Positions 7,643 through 19,965 of a stretch of 64,000 nt of DNA are shown here, piece by piece. This DNA is from Primula veris (taxonomy: Eukaryota; Streptophyta; Magnoliopsida; Ericales; Primulaceae). The notes under the pieces are model-generated. The model searched no databases. It was not told the origin of the DNA and saw only the letters and a program-made list of their open reading frames with translations. A program made the translations under genes and the position numbers. Where the stretch lies: assembly GCA_963682055.1 (NCBI GenBank), contig OY821748.1:4622343-4686342 (forward strand), in the 5' to 3' direction. Position 1 is the stretch's first letter; the number at the start of each line of letters is the position of its first letter.

Positions 7643-10600
7643 TATGCGATATATTTGCAAGTCAATTTGCATGTAGCTTCGTAGTGATAAATTGTTTAGG
7701 AATAGAGGGAATATAAGATGAAATCTATGTAGCACGTAACGGCTACGAGTATCCAAAACGACATGGACACGATAAAACGATAACTTTTAAATTTAGCGCA
7801 CGAAACAGTTAAGACACAACAATTAATAAATCATAAATATAATTTATAAAAAAATTATATTTTAACTTTATCAGACGAAGAAAAATTATAAATAAATTAA
7901 TTGCCCACAAAAAATTAGTAATAATTACATTGTATCTCAATGTTTTGTTCATTATTGAGATAAAATTGTAAAATTTGAAAGTGTAAGAATGTTTTGTAAC
8001 ACAACTTATGTTTATTGTATCCTATTATTCATAACGGTTTTAGAAAGTGTACAAGATGTGTCGGAAGTGTTCACATGGACATTGGGTCAATAAGTCATCA
8101 ACAATAGGAAAATTGAAGAGGAATCGAAGTGCCAAACACATGAATAGAGTGTAGGGCATGGACAGGTGTTCAACACGTTATTTTTTTATACCTTTTCTCG
8201 CTATAGTGTCTTAAAATTATCAACCTAGCAAGATAAGTCATCAAAATAGAGGTTAAAAGGAAATTAATTAGGGTTCTTCTCAATTTTATAATTCATATAA
8301 ACAATGGCAATCTACCGGTCAATGCATGTTCAAGTCTGAAATTAAAAGAATATATATAATCGACATTTCAGTTTGTCACAATTACAGAACATCATCTTTA
8401 TGTATTATACTATTCCTAGTGGCCAATTTAATTTGGCATGTATTAACAAAAAAAGTACTAAAGATATCTATGGTTTTGTGAAGCGGAATCTTCTGATTAC
8501 ATATCATTGCTCTATTTTTAAATTTGTCATTTTCGAACTTGGAAAATTACGTTGTTGAATATATATACACGAGTCATGACAACTTAAACAAATAGCAAAT
8601 AGATTTGTTTTACATCCTCAATTTAGGAGGATGCAATATCGGATTTAATACCAGACTTGAATACAATGTTCAAGTATTATTTCATTAGAAGTAGTAGTTC
8701 TATTATCTTATTTAGAGACCACTTTTTTTCCCTTTTCTTTCTTTGTCCAGTTGAAGATTATGAAAGGAGAGCCAACGCTTTGTTGGATACGCATTCGTTT
8801 TCATTATTCTAAAATATTAACCTTCCATAGGAAAAACAAAACGGGGACGAAGATGTCATAAAACTTGTTTGGCTAGAGAATTTTCCCTTCTTTTGTCAAA
8901 AATTAAAAGTGCACTTTGCTTATTTGATTGGTATGCGAGTTGCACCATATAATCATATTGTGAAGGGGGAATGACGCACTAGGTATCGCTTTAAGAAGGT
9001 AAACTTATTATTCTACAAATTAAACTATCAAGATGTTACAAGAAAAGACATGTACATATGTTTGAGGGACAAACTTAGTTTTAGCAAGAATAATGTGATC
9101 ATAATTCACGAGAAAAGATAGTAATCTCTTCAAAATGTATCGTTTTTACTACACAAAATAAAAATTACAGTACTGCGTCTAACGCCATATAATCTACATC
9201 AAAATAATCATATTTGGTAGAAGAAAATCAAGTATCCATGATCTGATTTCTCAAAAATGATTAAAATTTAGTGACCATTGGATACCAAACTGGTCGGTAT
9301 CAGATAACACAAAGCCATAAAAGAACAAACAAGATAAATTAACATATATAACATGATCTCATGACATGAAAATACTAAGTTACTCAGGAATGCACATACC
9401 CCTATTCTCGATCCTTTCCATTCCTCACTTATTTTTATTTAAAATTTAAATTTTCACAACTTGTTTTGCAAATTTATAAACTTTTATATTATATTATATT
9501 TAAATTTTAAAACATTTGGACATAATATTGTTTTAGACATTTTTTGTAAGATTTAATGTTTAATTTACACTAATTTATACATTTATTCCAAAATTAATTG
9601 CGTGTGAATTTTATTTTAAAAATAATTATTGTAATGTATTGATAGATGTTTTATAGTAATTTTACAAATTTTTCAAGTTTTTTAGAAATTTATTTTAAAT
9701 AAAAATAAGCAAAATGACACGAAAGAGGTAAAAAATAGTAGCTAGAATATTTGGAATCCTTAGATACAAACATATAGGGTCTGATGAGAGCATATTAAGT
9801 AATACGTACTAATTGATAGCCAATCAATTTAATTGCTTTAACATTACTACACCATTTGGATCTAATTGTTTTTTCCACACTGGCGAAAATGACAGAATGG
9901 TATAATTAAACATATTCCATCAGTTAATGATTTAGTTTCCGAAATAGTCTTAGAAATCTACTCCGTACTTCTTTTTCCTCTTTAAAAATGAGATATTAGA
10001 GGTTGATTTATATCCAAAGGATTTGAACCATTGAGAGTGTGAATCATGATCACTAGAACAGCGCGAAGCTAATTAAGTTCAGACAATCGGGAGCAACAAC
10101 ACCCCTTATAATTTTAAAAATTATGATTTTTTTAATTTAATTTTGACAATGTATTTTCATTAAAATACATTAAAAATGATGATTTGGTACTCCCTATTTT
10201 CTATTGCCCTTGATATAGTGGTTGATAAAAAATTTGGCACCCTGCAAAACCATTCACCTAGACCATCCCTAAGTTTATGAGATTGGTACGTATCATTTAA
10301 TTCCAAGGTTCCACTTTAAGATGTGATTATAACAAAAAACAATATTTGTGTAAAATATAAAAGGCCATACCGGGATAAAATCATTTATTCATTAGCTCCA
10401 TTAACCAAGGCATTCTCTTAGTATGTAAGTATAGTTGTTTCCTGAGTATTCTTAATTAGTACTGAAATTATCCTATCGTTTTCTAGAAAACATAAAAAAA
10501 CAAATATGAGCTTTCAAAACAAAACATAAAAATATAGTTCTTTATAATATACTATACATCAGTCTTTCATGAAGCAATCAAAATTACCAAATACCACTGT

Positions 10601-10796
10601 TTTAAAATTAAAAAACACGATTCGTAGTGAAAAAACTCGATTCAAAATTAGATAAAAGTTTTAAAAGACCGTTTCTCCGCTTTGTAGGCCGTTAAAATCT
10701 TATGCTTTTTACGAGTTTAGCATATATGTTACAAAAACGCTTTTGTTAAAATTTCACTTTTTAAAACAGTGATATATACGAATCGATCTCCAAGCA
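7643..10796. other. AT-rich intergenic DNA
   Basis: Scattered stop codons in all frames. The 61-codon frame near 8373 has no recognisable features. No repeat or RNA gene was recognised. Confidence 0.6.
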
Positions 10797-10803
10797 TATA
10801 TAT
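10797..10803 (+). promoter_or_regulatory. Candidate TATA box of the NF-YB gene
   Basis: TATATAT lies about 90 bp before the ATG, followed by a pyrimidine-rich leader (TTTTTCTTCC... CTCTCTC). AT-rich surroundings make chance matches common. Confidence 0.4.
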
Positions 10804-10889
10804 GTAGGAGTTGACCAAGGAAAGGGGGACAAGTTTTTCTTCCTTTCTTTGGGGAACAAAGAGTAACTAATTTTCTCTCTCAAAACAAG

Positions 10890-11330
10890 ATGAGTGATAA
10901 TATGATCCCCAACACTAATGACCAAAGTGAACTAGATGGGTCTTTTAAAGAGCAAGAGAGGCTATTACCCATAGCCAACGTGGGTAGGATCATGAAGCAA
11001 ATATTGCCACAAAATGCAAAAATCTCAAAAGAGGCAAAAGAGACTATGCAAGAGTGTGTGAGTGAGTTCATAGGGTTTGTCACAAGTGAAGCTTCTCAAA
11101 AGTGCAAAAAAGAGAGGAGAAAAACAGTGAATGGAGATGATGTTTGTTGGGCTTTCGGGACCCTAGGGTTTGATGACTATGCTGGACCCATGAATAGATA
11201 TTTGCATAGATATAGAGAGATAGAAGGAGAGAGAGCTAATCAAGATCAGAACAAGGTTAGTAATAGTTATGAGAGAGATTTACAAGAGCCTTCATCTAGC
11301 TCTTATAGAGATCAAAATAGAGGGTTCTAG
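10890..11330 (+). CDS. NF-YB: NF-YB histone-fold transcription factor subunit (NF-YB4/5-like, non-LEC1 type)
   Basis: An intronless gene of 146 aa. Residues about 25-113 form the histone-fold domain of NF-Y subunit B, starting [16 protein letters not shown] and ending [11 protein letters not shown]. It contains the NF-YC-contact and DNA-contact segments [16 protein letters not shown] and [14 protein letters not shown] pairs with NF-YC, and the dimer binds NF-YA or CO-type proteins to regulate CCAAT-box promoters in the nucleus. The Lys in ISKEAKET (residue 47) instead of the Asp of LEC1 types places it outside the embryogenesis clade. VNGDDVCWA and the KEQERLLP lead-in resemble Arabidopsis NF-YB5, with NF-YB4 next. 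The tail (114-146) is polar and Ser-rich. The ATG at 10890 is the first in frame behind a CT-rich leader; Met5 is an alternative. Confidence 0.95.
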   Translation: MSDNMIPNTNDQSELDGSFKEQERLLPIANVGRIMKQILPQNAKISKEAKETMQECVSEFIGFVTSEASQKCKKERRKTVNGDDVCWAFGTLGFDDYAGPMNRYLHRYREIEGERANQDQNKVSNSYERDLQEPSSSSYRDQNRGF

Positions 11331-13617
11331 CTAGATAGTTCATCATCTGAAGTTCCGATTTTAGAAGTCGTTTTTTTTTTTAATTTCCCCTTAATGTTTT
11401 TTGTTAGTTTCGTTTTGTATTTTAGACGAAGAAGTTATTGTTGTGATGAATTTATAATTAGATCTTGATTTGGTACCTGGATTTTTACTTTAATCTTCTT
11501 CGTTCTTATTACTGGCTTTAGTAGAATTGAAGGGGTTAAAAATCATCCCCTTGTATTTTTTGGGTCTTTCTTTTTCATTTATCTGATTTTTGTTCCCATA
11601 AATCATCTTTAACATGTCTTGTGTTTGTATGACGTGTATTACTCGATGGCGATGTAGTTATACAAATTTTATTCGGAATTTCTGATCCCAACCATAGTTT
11701 TTGCGTTTTTCTTTTCATGATGATCTTCTTTTTTCTAATAAATATCTGATGGTTTCCTATACCTATGAAACGGATCTCACTATCTCAGTGTAAGTTTTTG
11801 CATATTTAGTTAACAAAGTAAAAGGTTTATAATTGTGTGACTCAATTAGGTTAAGCAAGCTTTAAAACAGATTCACTGTTCACTTGGCTTTATCTTCCAA
11901 AAAGGTAAAACAATAAAAAAAAAAACTAGCATACTTGACCCAATTTTCAACAAGTCTCATTTAACAGACAACTATTTGACCTAACCAAAATCAAAGCTAA
12001 ATACTCAAGTAACCATAATTAAAAAAAAGGTTACCGAAGATATTGTCAATAATTAACAATACTATCCTTCAAATACCCCATCCTAGCATATGTAAAGATA
12101 CCAAGATACACTGCAACTACACAAGCAGTACTGATTTATTTGATATACGCATACTTTGGATTATTAGTGCGGATGCGAGTAATAATATATTTAGGGAATA
12201 GTCTCAGTGGCGAAAATGGGGAAGCTAATTACAGACCATCGGTTTATAACGATATTTGTATGGTTTTCATATTAAATAGTGGCGGTGTAGTTATTCTGAT
12301 ATGTAATTTTCAATGAACTAAAGTATTCATGGTGTTTTTGGAGATTAGACTTATATTCTCATACTATCGGTCTAAAATTATTAGCGTTTACTATATTTTT
12401 TTTGTATACGGTGTATATAAAAATTAGATTACTCCGTAATTTTTTTTTAATATTTCTTCCGCAAACTACAAATTTTAAAGTCAGTAACTATATAACAAAA
12501 GTACTTTAAAATTCCATAAAATTTAATTAATTGGAAACCTCACGTGTGATTATGAACATATCAATATTCACAAATGCAACTAAATAAAATAGCATTACCA
12601 ATATATTTTGTTATAACATTATACCTACGTAAAAAAACTCAAATACAACTTACATGCCCCCAGCTAGTTAAGAAATATAAAATCTAGAAAACCGGTTTAA
12701 TGAAATAAATTAGCTTAGAGGTATTATTAAAGTTGTAAATGAAAACGAAAATACGTGTAACTAGTTAAAGCTAGAATTAAGGAAAAGTAGTTCTAAACAA
12801 GTTTGTAAATTGATCTTTTAAAATAGTCGGGGAGCAATCTATAGTAATTAGTAATTTCATATTTAGAAAAACAAGGGCAAACCCTATCCTTCTCATATGG
12901 TAGATTCGCCTATGAATAGTCTGCTATAATGGCTTTACATGGGTTCAGATTAAGCATTTGCCTATGGTTAGTAATTGTGAATCACAAAATGTGACAAAAT
13001 TATTGACTTTGATTCCATATGCTTAAAAAATGGTATCAATCAGAGCTTGGTATTTCAGTACTTTCGAACCGACAGAAAAAAAAACAATTTAATTATATCA
13101 AGCCTCCTCTTCTCCAAAGGACTGTCAATGGTTTAAAAGAGTTCCCACAATTTTGTGCGCTCTTTGAAAAAATGCAAATCAAAGAGTATTTGTAGCACCC
13201 GGATGTGCATATATGGTCATTTGATGCCAAACGTGAAGGTACGTAGGTCGGACTCGGATGGAAAGCTTCTCGATGGACTTGTGCTGGAAGTGATCCGCTT
13301 GATGCTTTCGTATAGATCCTGCCCACAAAATAGACAAGAGAATACCAATTGAGCCATTGAGACGAGATGAATAAAGACATGCTCTTAATATGTATGGAAT
13401 GCATATGATGAGATTAAGATACACTTTGATGATAATGGAATATGGAAGTAACCAAGAGTTTCATGTAAGAGACAATATCAACAATTATGATATGAGTGCA
13501 TCTTTTTCCAGTCCACGAATTCTAAATCTAATGCAAAGTAGGAATTCCGAGATACAAGCCGTAGCTTTGATTTTTAAAACAGTAAGAATTCTCACCGATG
13601 TTGCATATACGTTTTCA
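11331..13617. other. Intergenic DNA, no gene recognised
   Basis: The 3' UTR of the NF-YB gene probably covers the first few hundred bases. Overlapping frames at 13093-13623 on both strands have no family features. A sequence near 13031 (TGGTATCA, then ATCAGAGC) resembles a split retroelement primer-binding site, but no LTR accompanies it. Confidence 0.5.
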
Positions 13618-14236
13618 GGTTGAAGTGTATATGCAAAGATTGTGGTGTATTAAAAGATAAAGCAAAAAATGAAAATCTCATAAAAGGGAATTAAACCAAT
13701 GATCTCATGATCAGTTTGGACTTCACTGATATGGTCCTTTTAATTAATTTCAATGATAACACTAATAGTATTCAGTTGAATAAATTCTGATATTTGGTTC
13801 TAATTTTTGAAAAGGATGATGTATTTGGCATTTTGGCCACACTAATAAAAAAGATTAGAGTTCCAATTTACTAGCATGATCATAAATTAACAGATGCTGG
13901 CAACATTAATGATTCCGAATGGATAGGACATGCAGGTCAAATGACATGTTTATTTTCCATCATTTACAAAACTTGCACGGAGACCACTATTGTTGCATCT
14001 GAACGTACGGTGACCATAACTGATTAATTTTAAAGCGATATAGACCATTCTGTAATCAAGCCGTTTCCTTTACAAGAAAATGTCTATTTGGGGTGCTTCT
14101 AATTTCTAAATTAAATCTCTTCTATCGTAAAAGCTTAAGAAGAAGGAGAATTAGTAAAATTCTCTGAATATATACAGTAATCACCAATGTCGATGATAAG
14201 TGAATTGGGGGAAGTTTGAACAGATACTCAAACATT
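13618..14236 (-). pseudogene. Partial duplicate of the LBO-like gene: end of exon 3 plus intron 3, with a nonsense mutation
   Basis: This stretch aligns along its length with 20424-21053, the intron 3 and exon 3 end of the dioxygenase gene 6.8 kb away. Shared landmarks include AAAAGATAAAGCAAAAAA, TGGCCACACT, ATGATCATAAA, CCATCATTTACAAAACTT and CACCAATGT(C/T)GATGATAAGTG. On the - strand the exon part (about 14180-14236) reads NV*VSVQTSPNSLIIDIGD, matching NVWVSVQPSPNALIINIGD of the intact gene but with TGG changed to TGA. The copy retains intron sequence, so it arose by DNA duplication, not retroposition. Exon 4 and the rest of exon 3 are missing. Confidence 0.85.
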
Positions 14237-16724
14237 TCATTTGGAAAATCTCAAACTACTCATTCCGCAGTTTCAGGTTACTCTTCAGTTTATGATCATA
14301 TTTTGTCTTGGTCCCGGGGGCAATGGTTTCGCTTCCACTTAGGGCTGGTGTTCCTATTGCTACAACGTTGTGTACCAAATCGATTTATGATAATAATCTA
14401 GTGTTCAAACTGCAATTTAAACTCTATTTTATTCCCCAATTTATTTTCTCTATGTTTAATTGTATATTAAATTCTAACAAGTGATAAAGGAACTTGATGT
14501 AAAGCTAACATGTGGGGACCTGATGCGGAACAGGGGGGGTATAATTCAGAAATCTTCGTGCAGACTGGATCTTAAAGAACCTTATTACCGAATGTCATAA
14601 CCCCAAGAATATCCGGTTGGGGCTTGATCTACACACAAGTACTCATGTAAGTTTTTGTGCTGCTCAAATGTCTGAGAAGAGGCTAATGGGTGCAAAAGAT
14701 CTTAAGAGTTGGCCCTTTCCAGGATTAGACATGAATTGAGACTCTTGCTTATCACATCGCATCCCAATCCCGTTGTAAATTAATTGCTTTCCTTTTGAGA
14801 ACTCTACTTTTCTATATAGTGACCGAATTAGATTACATAGATTAGTTTGTTTGTAGTAGCAAAATTACACTGGAAGTAGAAATACGCATCAAATTGTGAT
14901 TATGCGGCTCCAGCGATTTTTAATTCCCACCCCCACCCCTCCCTCCCTCTTACATAAAATAGTTTGTTTGTGTTAGCAGGTTCATAGTTTTCGGTTGTTC
15001 CTTATTTCCATTTGTTTTGGTGCAATATATTTTTCTGTAAAATGTTGCAAGGAAAACATGCTTTCGTACGAATATGTTAAAACTATTAAAATATTTTGAC
15101 CCAAGCAAAATTGTTGTCACATTGCACTTCCTGTCATGTTCCTCCTTCTGTGATCTTGTTAATTTGCTATTCAGATAACTATTGATTCCTGGACTCGTTA
15201 TATTGACAGGATATACCAATACAATCCCACGACAAAGAAGGTTCTGATATATTGCGGCAACAATTAATGTCAACATTCAGCTTCCGAGTCATTAAATTTA
15301 TTTAGGGGTTTCTTGTCTCAGTTTTACATTGTGTAAGGAAAGCTCCTGTGCTTATTTCATGTTTCCGAAGCTTTGTTCTAATTTCAGTTTTGATACATTG
15401 AGTCAATACCCAATTTTTTGTTACCCTTGTATTCGTCTAAGTATTTTTTTACCTTGTAAAATAGATCTAAAAAAGGCAACAGCATTTGCTATCATAGAAA
15501 GTATTGAAGGTTGAGCTTTCAAATGAAGCAATTTTGTCATGTTGGTTTCTTGGTGTTTACCTGTACTTATTTGGCGTCACTTGCAATGTTGCATACGATT
15601 ATTGTATAAGTTTATAGTGACTTTTAATGTTTCGAAAAATTATTTCCCCTCCTAGCTCTTCCCCTGGGTGAGGGCGTATATAAAGTGGTATGACTAAATA
15701 AACTCAGAGACAAATAATGGTCATGGGCTTTGTTAATACGCGTGATTTAAACGTGGAGCTTACATGGGAGTACCAAGCTCGCGGAGTTTGATTCAAACCG
15801 TATAGGGCGTCTTAGAGCATAGATTAAATACACATTCTAATGAGAGAAGCCAAGATTAATGAACAGGACGTCCAATATTCTATAAATATTATGTTTAGTG
15901 GGGGGAAATTCTATACAGTAATTTCAAATATGGTTACCCAACAGTCTAGCTAAAGCCATATATATCTATAGAAAGTTAAAATTTATAGGATTGTTGTATG
16001 AATGTAGAGAGTTTTGATAGAAAAATATAAGACTTTTTAGAAATATTTTATTCAGCAAACAAAACTAATTACTCTCTCTATTTCTTTCACAATTAAACTT
16101 TGACCATTCTCTCTCTAAATCTCCACATATCTCACTTTCCTTATAACCTCTATCTTGATCTAGATCTGATGCGTTTATGGCTTTTTACTGATGTTGCCGG
16201 ACTCTAACACTCTGTTCCGCAGTCGACCATCATCGTTTATGACTGTGGTGATTGTGCAAGCCACTTAATGGCTCATTTTTCTTTATGTTTTTCTTTTTTC
16301 CTTTTTTTCTACCACAAAACTTCGATTTTGTCTCGATTAGCATCAAATTGCATCGAATGGTGTTTAACTATGTCGATTAAGGGTACATAGGCTTACAAAA
16401 TGTTAGTCAATTTCGATCCTATCTGAAAATGGGTAGGATGGTTTACTGTTGCTCACAACTTGGAAAGATAGGCAAAGAAAAAGAAAAAAAAAAAAATGAA
16501 TATTATTTTATTCACATATATTTGTATTTATATGGAACTGATGTGCCATATTTAGAATTTTACTCTATAAGTTTCTTATATATCTTTTTAAGCTTATATA
16601 TATATATAACACACTGATGAGAGTGCTCTTACATGATAGTTTTGAACAAATTATAGATTTATGTAATTCGAAATTAGGCAAATGGAGCGTGTCCGAGCTA
16701 GTAGGGAAAAAATACATTTATTAT
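14237..16724. other. Intergenic DNA, no gene recognised
   Basis: Short frames on both strands (for example 14950-15276 -, 16429-16617 +) show no family motifs. A C-rich patch near 14930 and an A-tract near 16478 are simple sequence. Confidence 0.5.
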
Positions 16725-17192
16725 AACAAACTATAGTCTTGTTAGCGATTTGGGTACCCATCTTTTAAAATTTTCAATTTGGGTACCACACTATAATAAC
16801 TTTCCAATTTAGGTACCATCGTCTAAATAAATTACGGAATCATGTCACGTAACATTTGACAAACATTAATTTGAAAGGCTAATTTGATAATTTTGCACAG
16901 AAATATGTCATATTAGAAAAAAAATTCTCGCAATTTCCTCAATTTCAAAAAAATAAAATTAGCATATAATCAAAAATTTTGTTATGTGTGAAATTGGAGG
17001 AAACGTTTTTATATGATGACATGTTTTTGTGCAAAATTATCAAATTAGCCTCTCAAATTAATTATTATCAAATGTCACGTGAGATGATTCCGTGATTTAT
17101 TTAGACGGTGGTACCTAAATTGGAAAGTTATTATAACGTGATACCTAAATTGAAAAATAGGCATTCAAATAGTTAAAATCAGATAGTTTGGT
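16725..17192. mobile_element. ~470-bp foldback MITE
   Basis: The left arm (from about 16725) and right arm (to about 17192) are imperfect inverted complements for roughly 230 bp each, so nearly the whole element folds on itself. Matching blocks include ATAATAACTTTCCAATTTAG with its complement, TCTAAATAAAT(T/C)ACGGAATCAT, GTCACGT(A/G)ACATTTGA and GCTAATTTGATAATTTTGCA. There is no coding capacity. Target duplication and superfamily could not be fixed; Mutator- or hAT-like long-TIR MITEs are candidates. Confidence 0.85.
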
Positions 17193-17364
17193 ATATTAAA
17201 CATGTAAAAAGCCTTATTTACTACTTAATCTTAATCGAACAATCCCACAACTTGTGTCGCGTTTTTTGGGACATTCTTATTTTTAATGGAGCGAAAGCCC
17301 ACATTAAAATAATTAGAATTGTAAAAGTGGGAAACAACTTTCATTTGGTAAATTGCATCTCAAT

Positions 17365-17510
17365 TAATGATATTAAGATTTGATTTGAGTGGATTAGATT
17401 AATCTAATAATTATGTGGAATTTTTTTATTTTATGAAATATTTATTTATTGTTGGCTACTCGGGTTATTAAGGAGCCATATGTAATACAATACACAACAA
17501 CAATACAACT
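17365..17510 (+). repeat. Left copy of a ~120-bp direct repeat flanking the CTA-rich tract
   Basis: ATTAAGATTTGATTTGAG, then GGATTAGATTAA, GTGGAAT, a TTTATTTATT block, GGCTA, CCATATGTAATACAA and CAACAACA recur, imperfectly, at 18285-18392. The pair may be terminal repeats of a small element or a local duplication. Confidence 0.6.
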
Positions 17511-17627
17511 ACAATACAATCCATTTTTACGTTTCTACCTCTATCGTTTCAGATTTTAACATTGTATCAAGAGCATACGTTAAACTTATAAACTTTCCGT
17601 TGCTCTGGCGGGGAGGGCAAATTAACC

Positions 17628-18205
17628 GTCCGCCGTTCTACTGCTACTTTTTACAACTAATTTTTTGTATTTTACGCTACATCTAATTTTTTTCTACTTT
17701 ACGCTACTTTTTACAACTATTTTTTTTTACTCTAGGCTACATCTAATTTTTCCCGCTCTACTTTACACTATTTTTTACAACGGTTTGTTTCTACTCTAGG
17801 ATACATCTACACCTATGCTATACTTCTACAAATACTACAAATGCTACTTTTATTTTAATCTCTACACTAAATCTATCGTTTTTTTTCTACATATACTTTT
17901 ATCTCTACTTCTACACTTATGCTACTTCTACACCTATTTTGCTTCTACAAAAATAAAATTATACCAAACTATTTTTTTCTACGGTACTCCTTATACTTTT
18001 TTTTTCTACTGCTACTACTTCTACTAGATTGTTACTGCTACAACTATTTCTAAAACTACTGCTACCGCCATGACTACTATTACTGCTACGTCTACCCCTC
18101 CGACTCCGACTACTGCCATGTCTACTGCTACAGTTACGACTATTGACACGTCTATCCCTACAACTAGTGCTGCTTCTACTATACTTACTGCTACAGAACG
18201 CTATT
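17628..18205 (+). repeat. CTA-rich degenerate simple-sequence tract
   Basis: About 580 bp built from CTACTG, CTACTTT, CTACAAC and CTACATC words, T-rich in the first part and (CTACTG)-like with CG-containing words after 18040. It is strongly pyrimidine-biased on the + strand. Open frames here (for example 17815-18027) are products of the repeat, not genes. Confidence 0.8.
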
Positions 18206-18284
18206 GATACGATTAATTGAGTCCAAGATACCCGTTACATTCCACTTCACGTCCATTTTACTGGCGAGTATTATAATGGAAATA

Positions 18285-18392
18285 TATAATTAAGATTTTA
18301 TTTGACTGAATTAGATTGAACTAATATTTAAATGGAATGTTTCGAAATTTATTTCTTATTGGCTAGCCATATATAATACAACAACACCGTGT
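18285..18392 (+). repeat. Right copy of the direct repeat flanking the CTA-rich tract
   Basis: ATTAAGATTTTATTTGA, GAATTAGATTGAA, AATGGAAT, TTTATTTCTTATTGGCTA, CCATATATAATACAACAACA: the same order of blocks as at 17365-17510, with small gaps. Confidence 0.6.
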
Positions 18393-18579
18393 TAAATCTT
18401 AGTTGTGTTTTCATCATTTTACAATTTTATATAGCATGGTTTTTTAAGTTACTGGACAAAAAAATGGTTCTGATGTCGCAACAGTGAATACTAATGCAAG
18501 CAATGTTGGGGATAAGAAATTTTATATATCTATATTTACTAGTAAGAAGATAGTTAAATGAAAATGTTAATTTAATTTT

Positions 18580-18826
18580 TGAAGGAATGCGATCGGGTTA
18601 GTTGCTTTACCACAAGAAGCGGGGATAACACTTGTAGGATTGGCGATTGCATGCGAAATGAAAAGGAAATTTTTGGTGATAGTTGCAAGCGAAGATAATG
18701 CCAACATATGGAAGGAAAAGATCAAGAGGTGGTCTAAAATAGGATTGATATTAAAATTATGTAAAAAGAAAATTACAAAATTCACGCATAAATCTAAACT
18801 ATTGAATTGTTTTAATTTCATCTGTT
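18580..18826 (+). pseudogene. Coding-like fragment, possibly SNF2-type helicase
   Basis: A frame from about 18583 reads NAIGLVALPQEAGITLVGLA, then IACEMKRKFLVIVASEDNAN and IWKEKIKRWSKIG, up to TAA at 18826. The hydrophobic LVIVAS segment followed by NxWKEKIKRW is reminiscent of the motif Ia neighbourhood of SNF2-family ATPases. There is no Walker A lysine motif, the fragment is short, and no further exons are visible. The family guess is weak, but the codon pattern looks more protein-like than its surroundings. Confidence 0.3.
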
Positions 18827-18829
18827 AAA

Positions 18830-19965
18830 TGAAAATTTAGATGATATATGTGCATCATAATCTCTAGAGAATTTGAATCTCTAATTTTGTTACTCTGACA
18901 TGTTTTGCCAGTTTTCCTTTTTCTTTGATTTTTTTGAAACTTCTACAATTTTCAGTTGATTTTTTTAAAATTTTATTAAACAGAATCAAGAGATCTCACG
19001 GCTGGTTGATCATCTTTACTTATTGTATCAGTTTTTATGTCGATAAAAAAAATGGTTTCAACTAGTAAAATTCCAAACGGGAAACAAATTAATGACCAAT
19101 ATATATAGTTTCGGACTTGATATCAAAACCACGTGTTTCTCTTTCTTGTTTAATAGCAGGTACATATTCATTTTTAATATACTAAATTAGTCTTTCTTTA
19201 ATGATGTCACACTAAAATCTATCACGACTAGATATTTCTTTATTTTCATATTTTCCTTAGATATCCACATTTTCAAATTTGACTTAACAACTCTTAATTT
19301 TGCTTCATTCAATAATAATGCATAAATAAAAACTGATAGTTAAGTGTGTTTACTTATAGTTAAGTGTGTTTACTTAATTTTCATATCATTAAGTGTGTTT
19401 ACTTATAGTTACTTTTGATTATTTATATCATTAACGAACAAAATGACAAACACTACAAGTTGATCTTTTATAGTGCAAAATTGAAAACTTTTATCATGCA
19501 CAAAGAACTACAAAAAGACGGAATTATTGTAACAATTAAGCTTTACAACCATCACCATAGGCTTGGGCGGTTTTATGATATGGTAAATTGGACGTGATGA
19601 AGAATATCCAAACAATGATAAATTTATGACAAGTAACATAGTAGAATATTGATCGCAACATATGTGATCGGGAAAAAACACACATAAATGTTTCCACAAA
19701 ATTTGTTTTATGATTCTTAAATATTAAACGATGAGAATGTATAACGGTTAATAGTTTAAAGGCAAAGCATGCATGCATAAACCCCCTAAAATATTTCATG
19801 ATTTTCATCAATCTAGTTATACATAAAAACTTACTTGAAAAAAGAAAGAAATCGAAATGAAAATATGTAAATACTACATAGGTAAAAGCCAAGCATCCAT
19901 CATGATCTAGCTGTGACTTATAATTTTACATGCATGACACAAATTTCTAAGTAAATAATTACACG
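18830..19965. other. Intergenic DNA 3' of the LBO-like gene
   Basis: No gene apart from the likely 3' UTR of the dioxygenase gene next to 19966. A minisatellite is listed separately. Confidence 0.5.
19337..19407 (+). repeat. Minisatellite with AAGTGTGTTTACTTA core, three copies
   Basis: AGTTAAGTGTGTTTACTTAT, AGTTAAGTGTGTTTACTTAA and, after a 10-bp spacer, ATTAAGTGTGTTTACTTATA. Confidence 0.8.

Noticed and set aside
13028..13060. Primer-binding-site-like sequence TGGTATCAATCAGAGCTTGG
   Set aside because: It resembles an initiator-Met PBS with a 4-bp duplication, but no LTR end precedes it and no gag frame follows.
13093..13623. Overlapping frames on both strands
   Set aside because: No domain, no codon pattern and mutually overlapping frames; probably random open stretches.
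14950..15276. 108-codon - strand frame
   Set aside because: Starts in simple sequence, low-complexity composition, no recognisable family.
17815..18027. 70-codon open frame rich in Tyr, Phe and Leu
   Set aside because: It is produced by the CTA/T-rich repeat tract and has no gene-like features.
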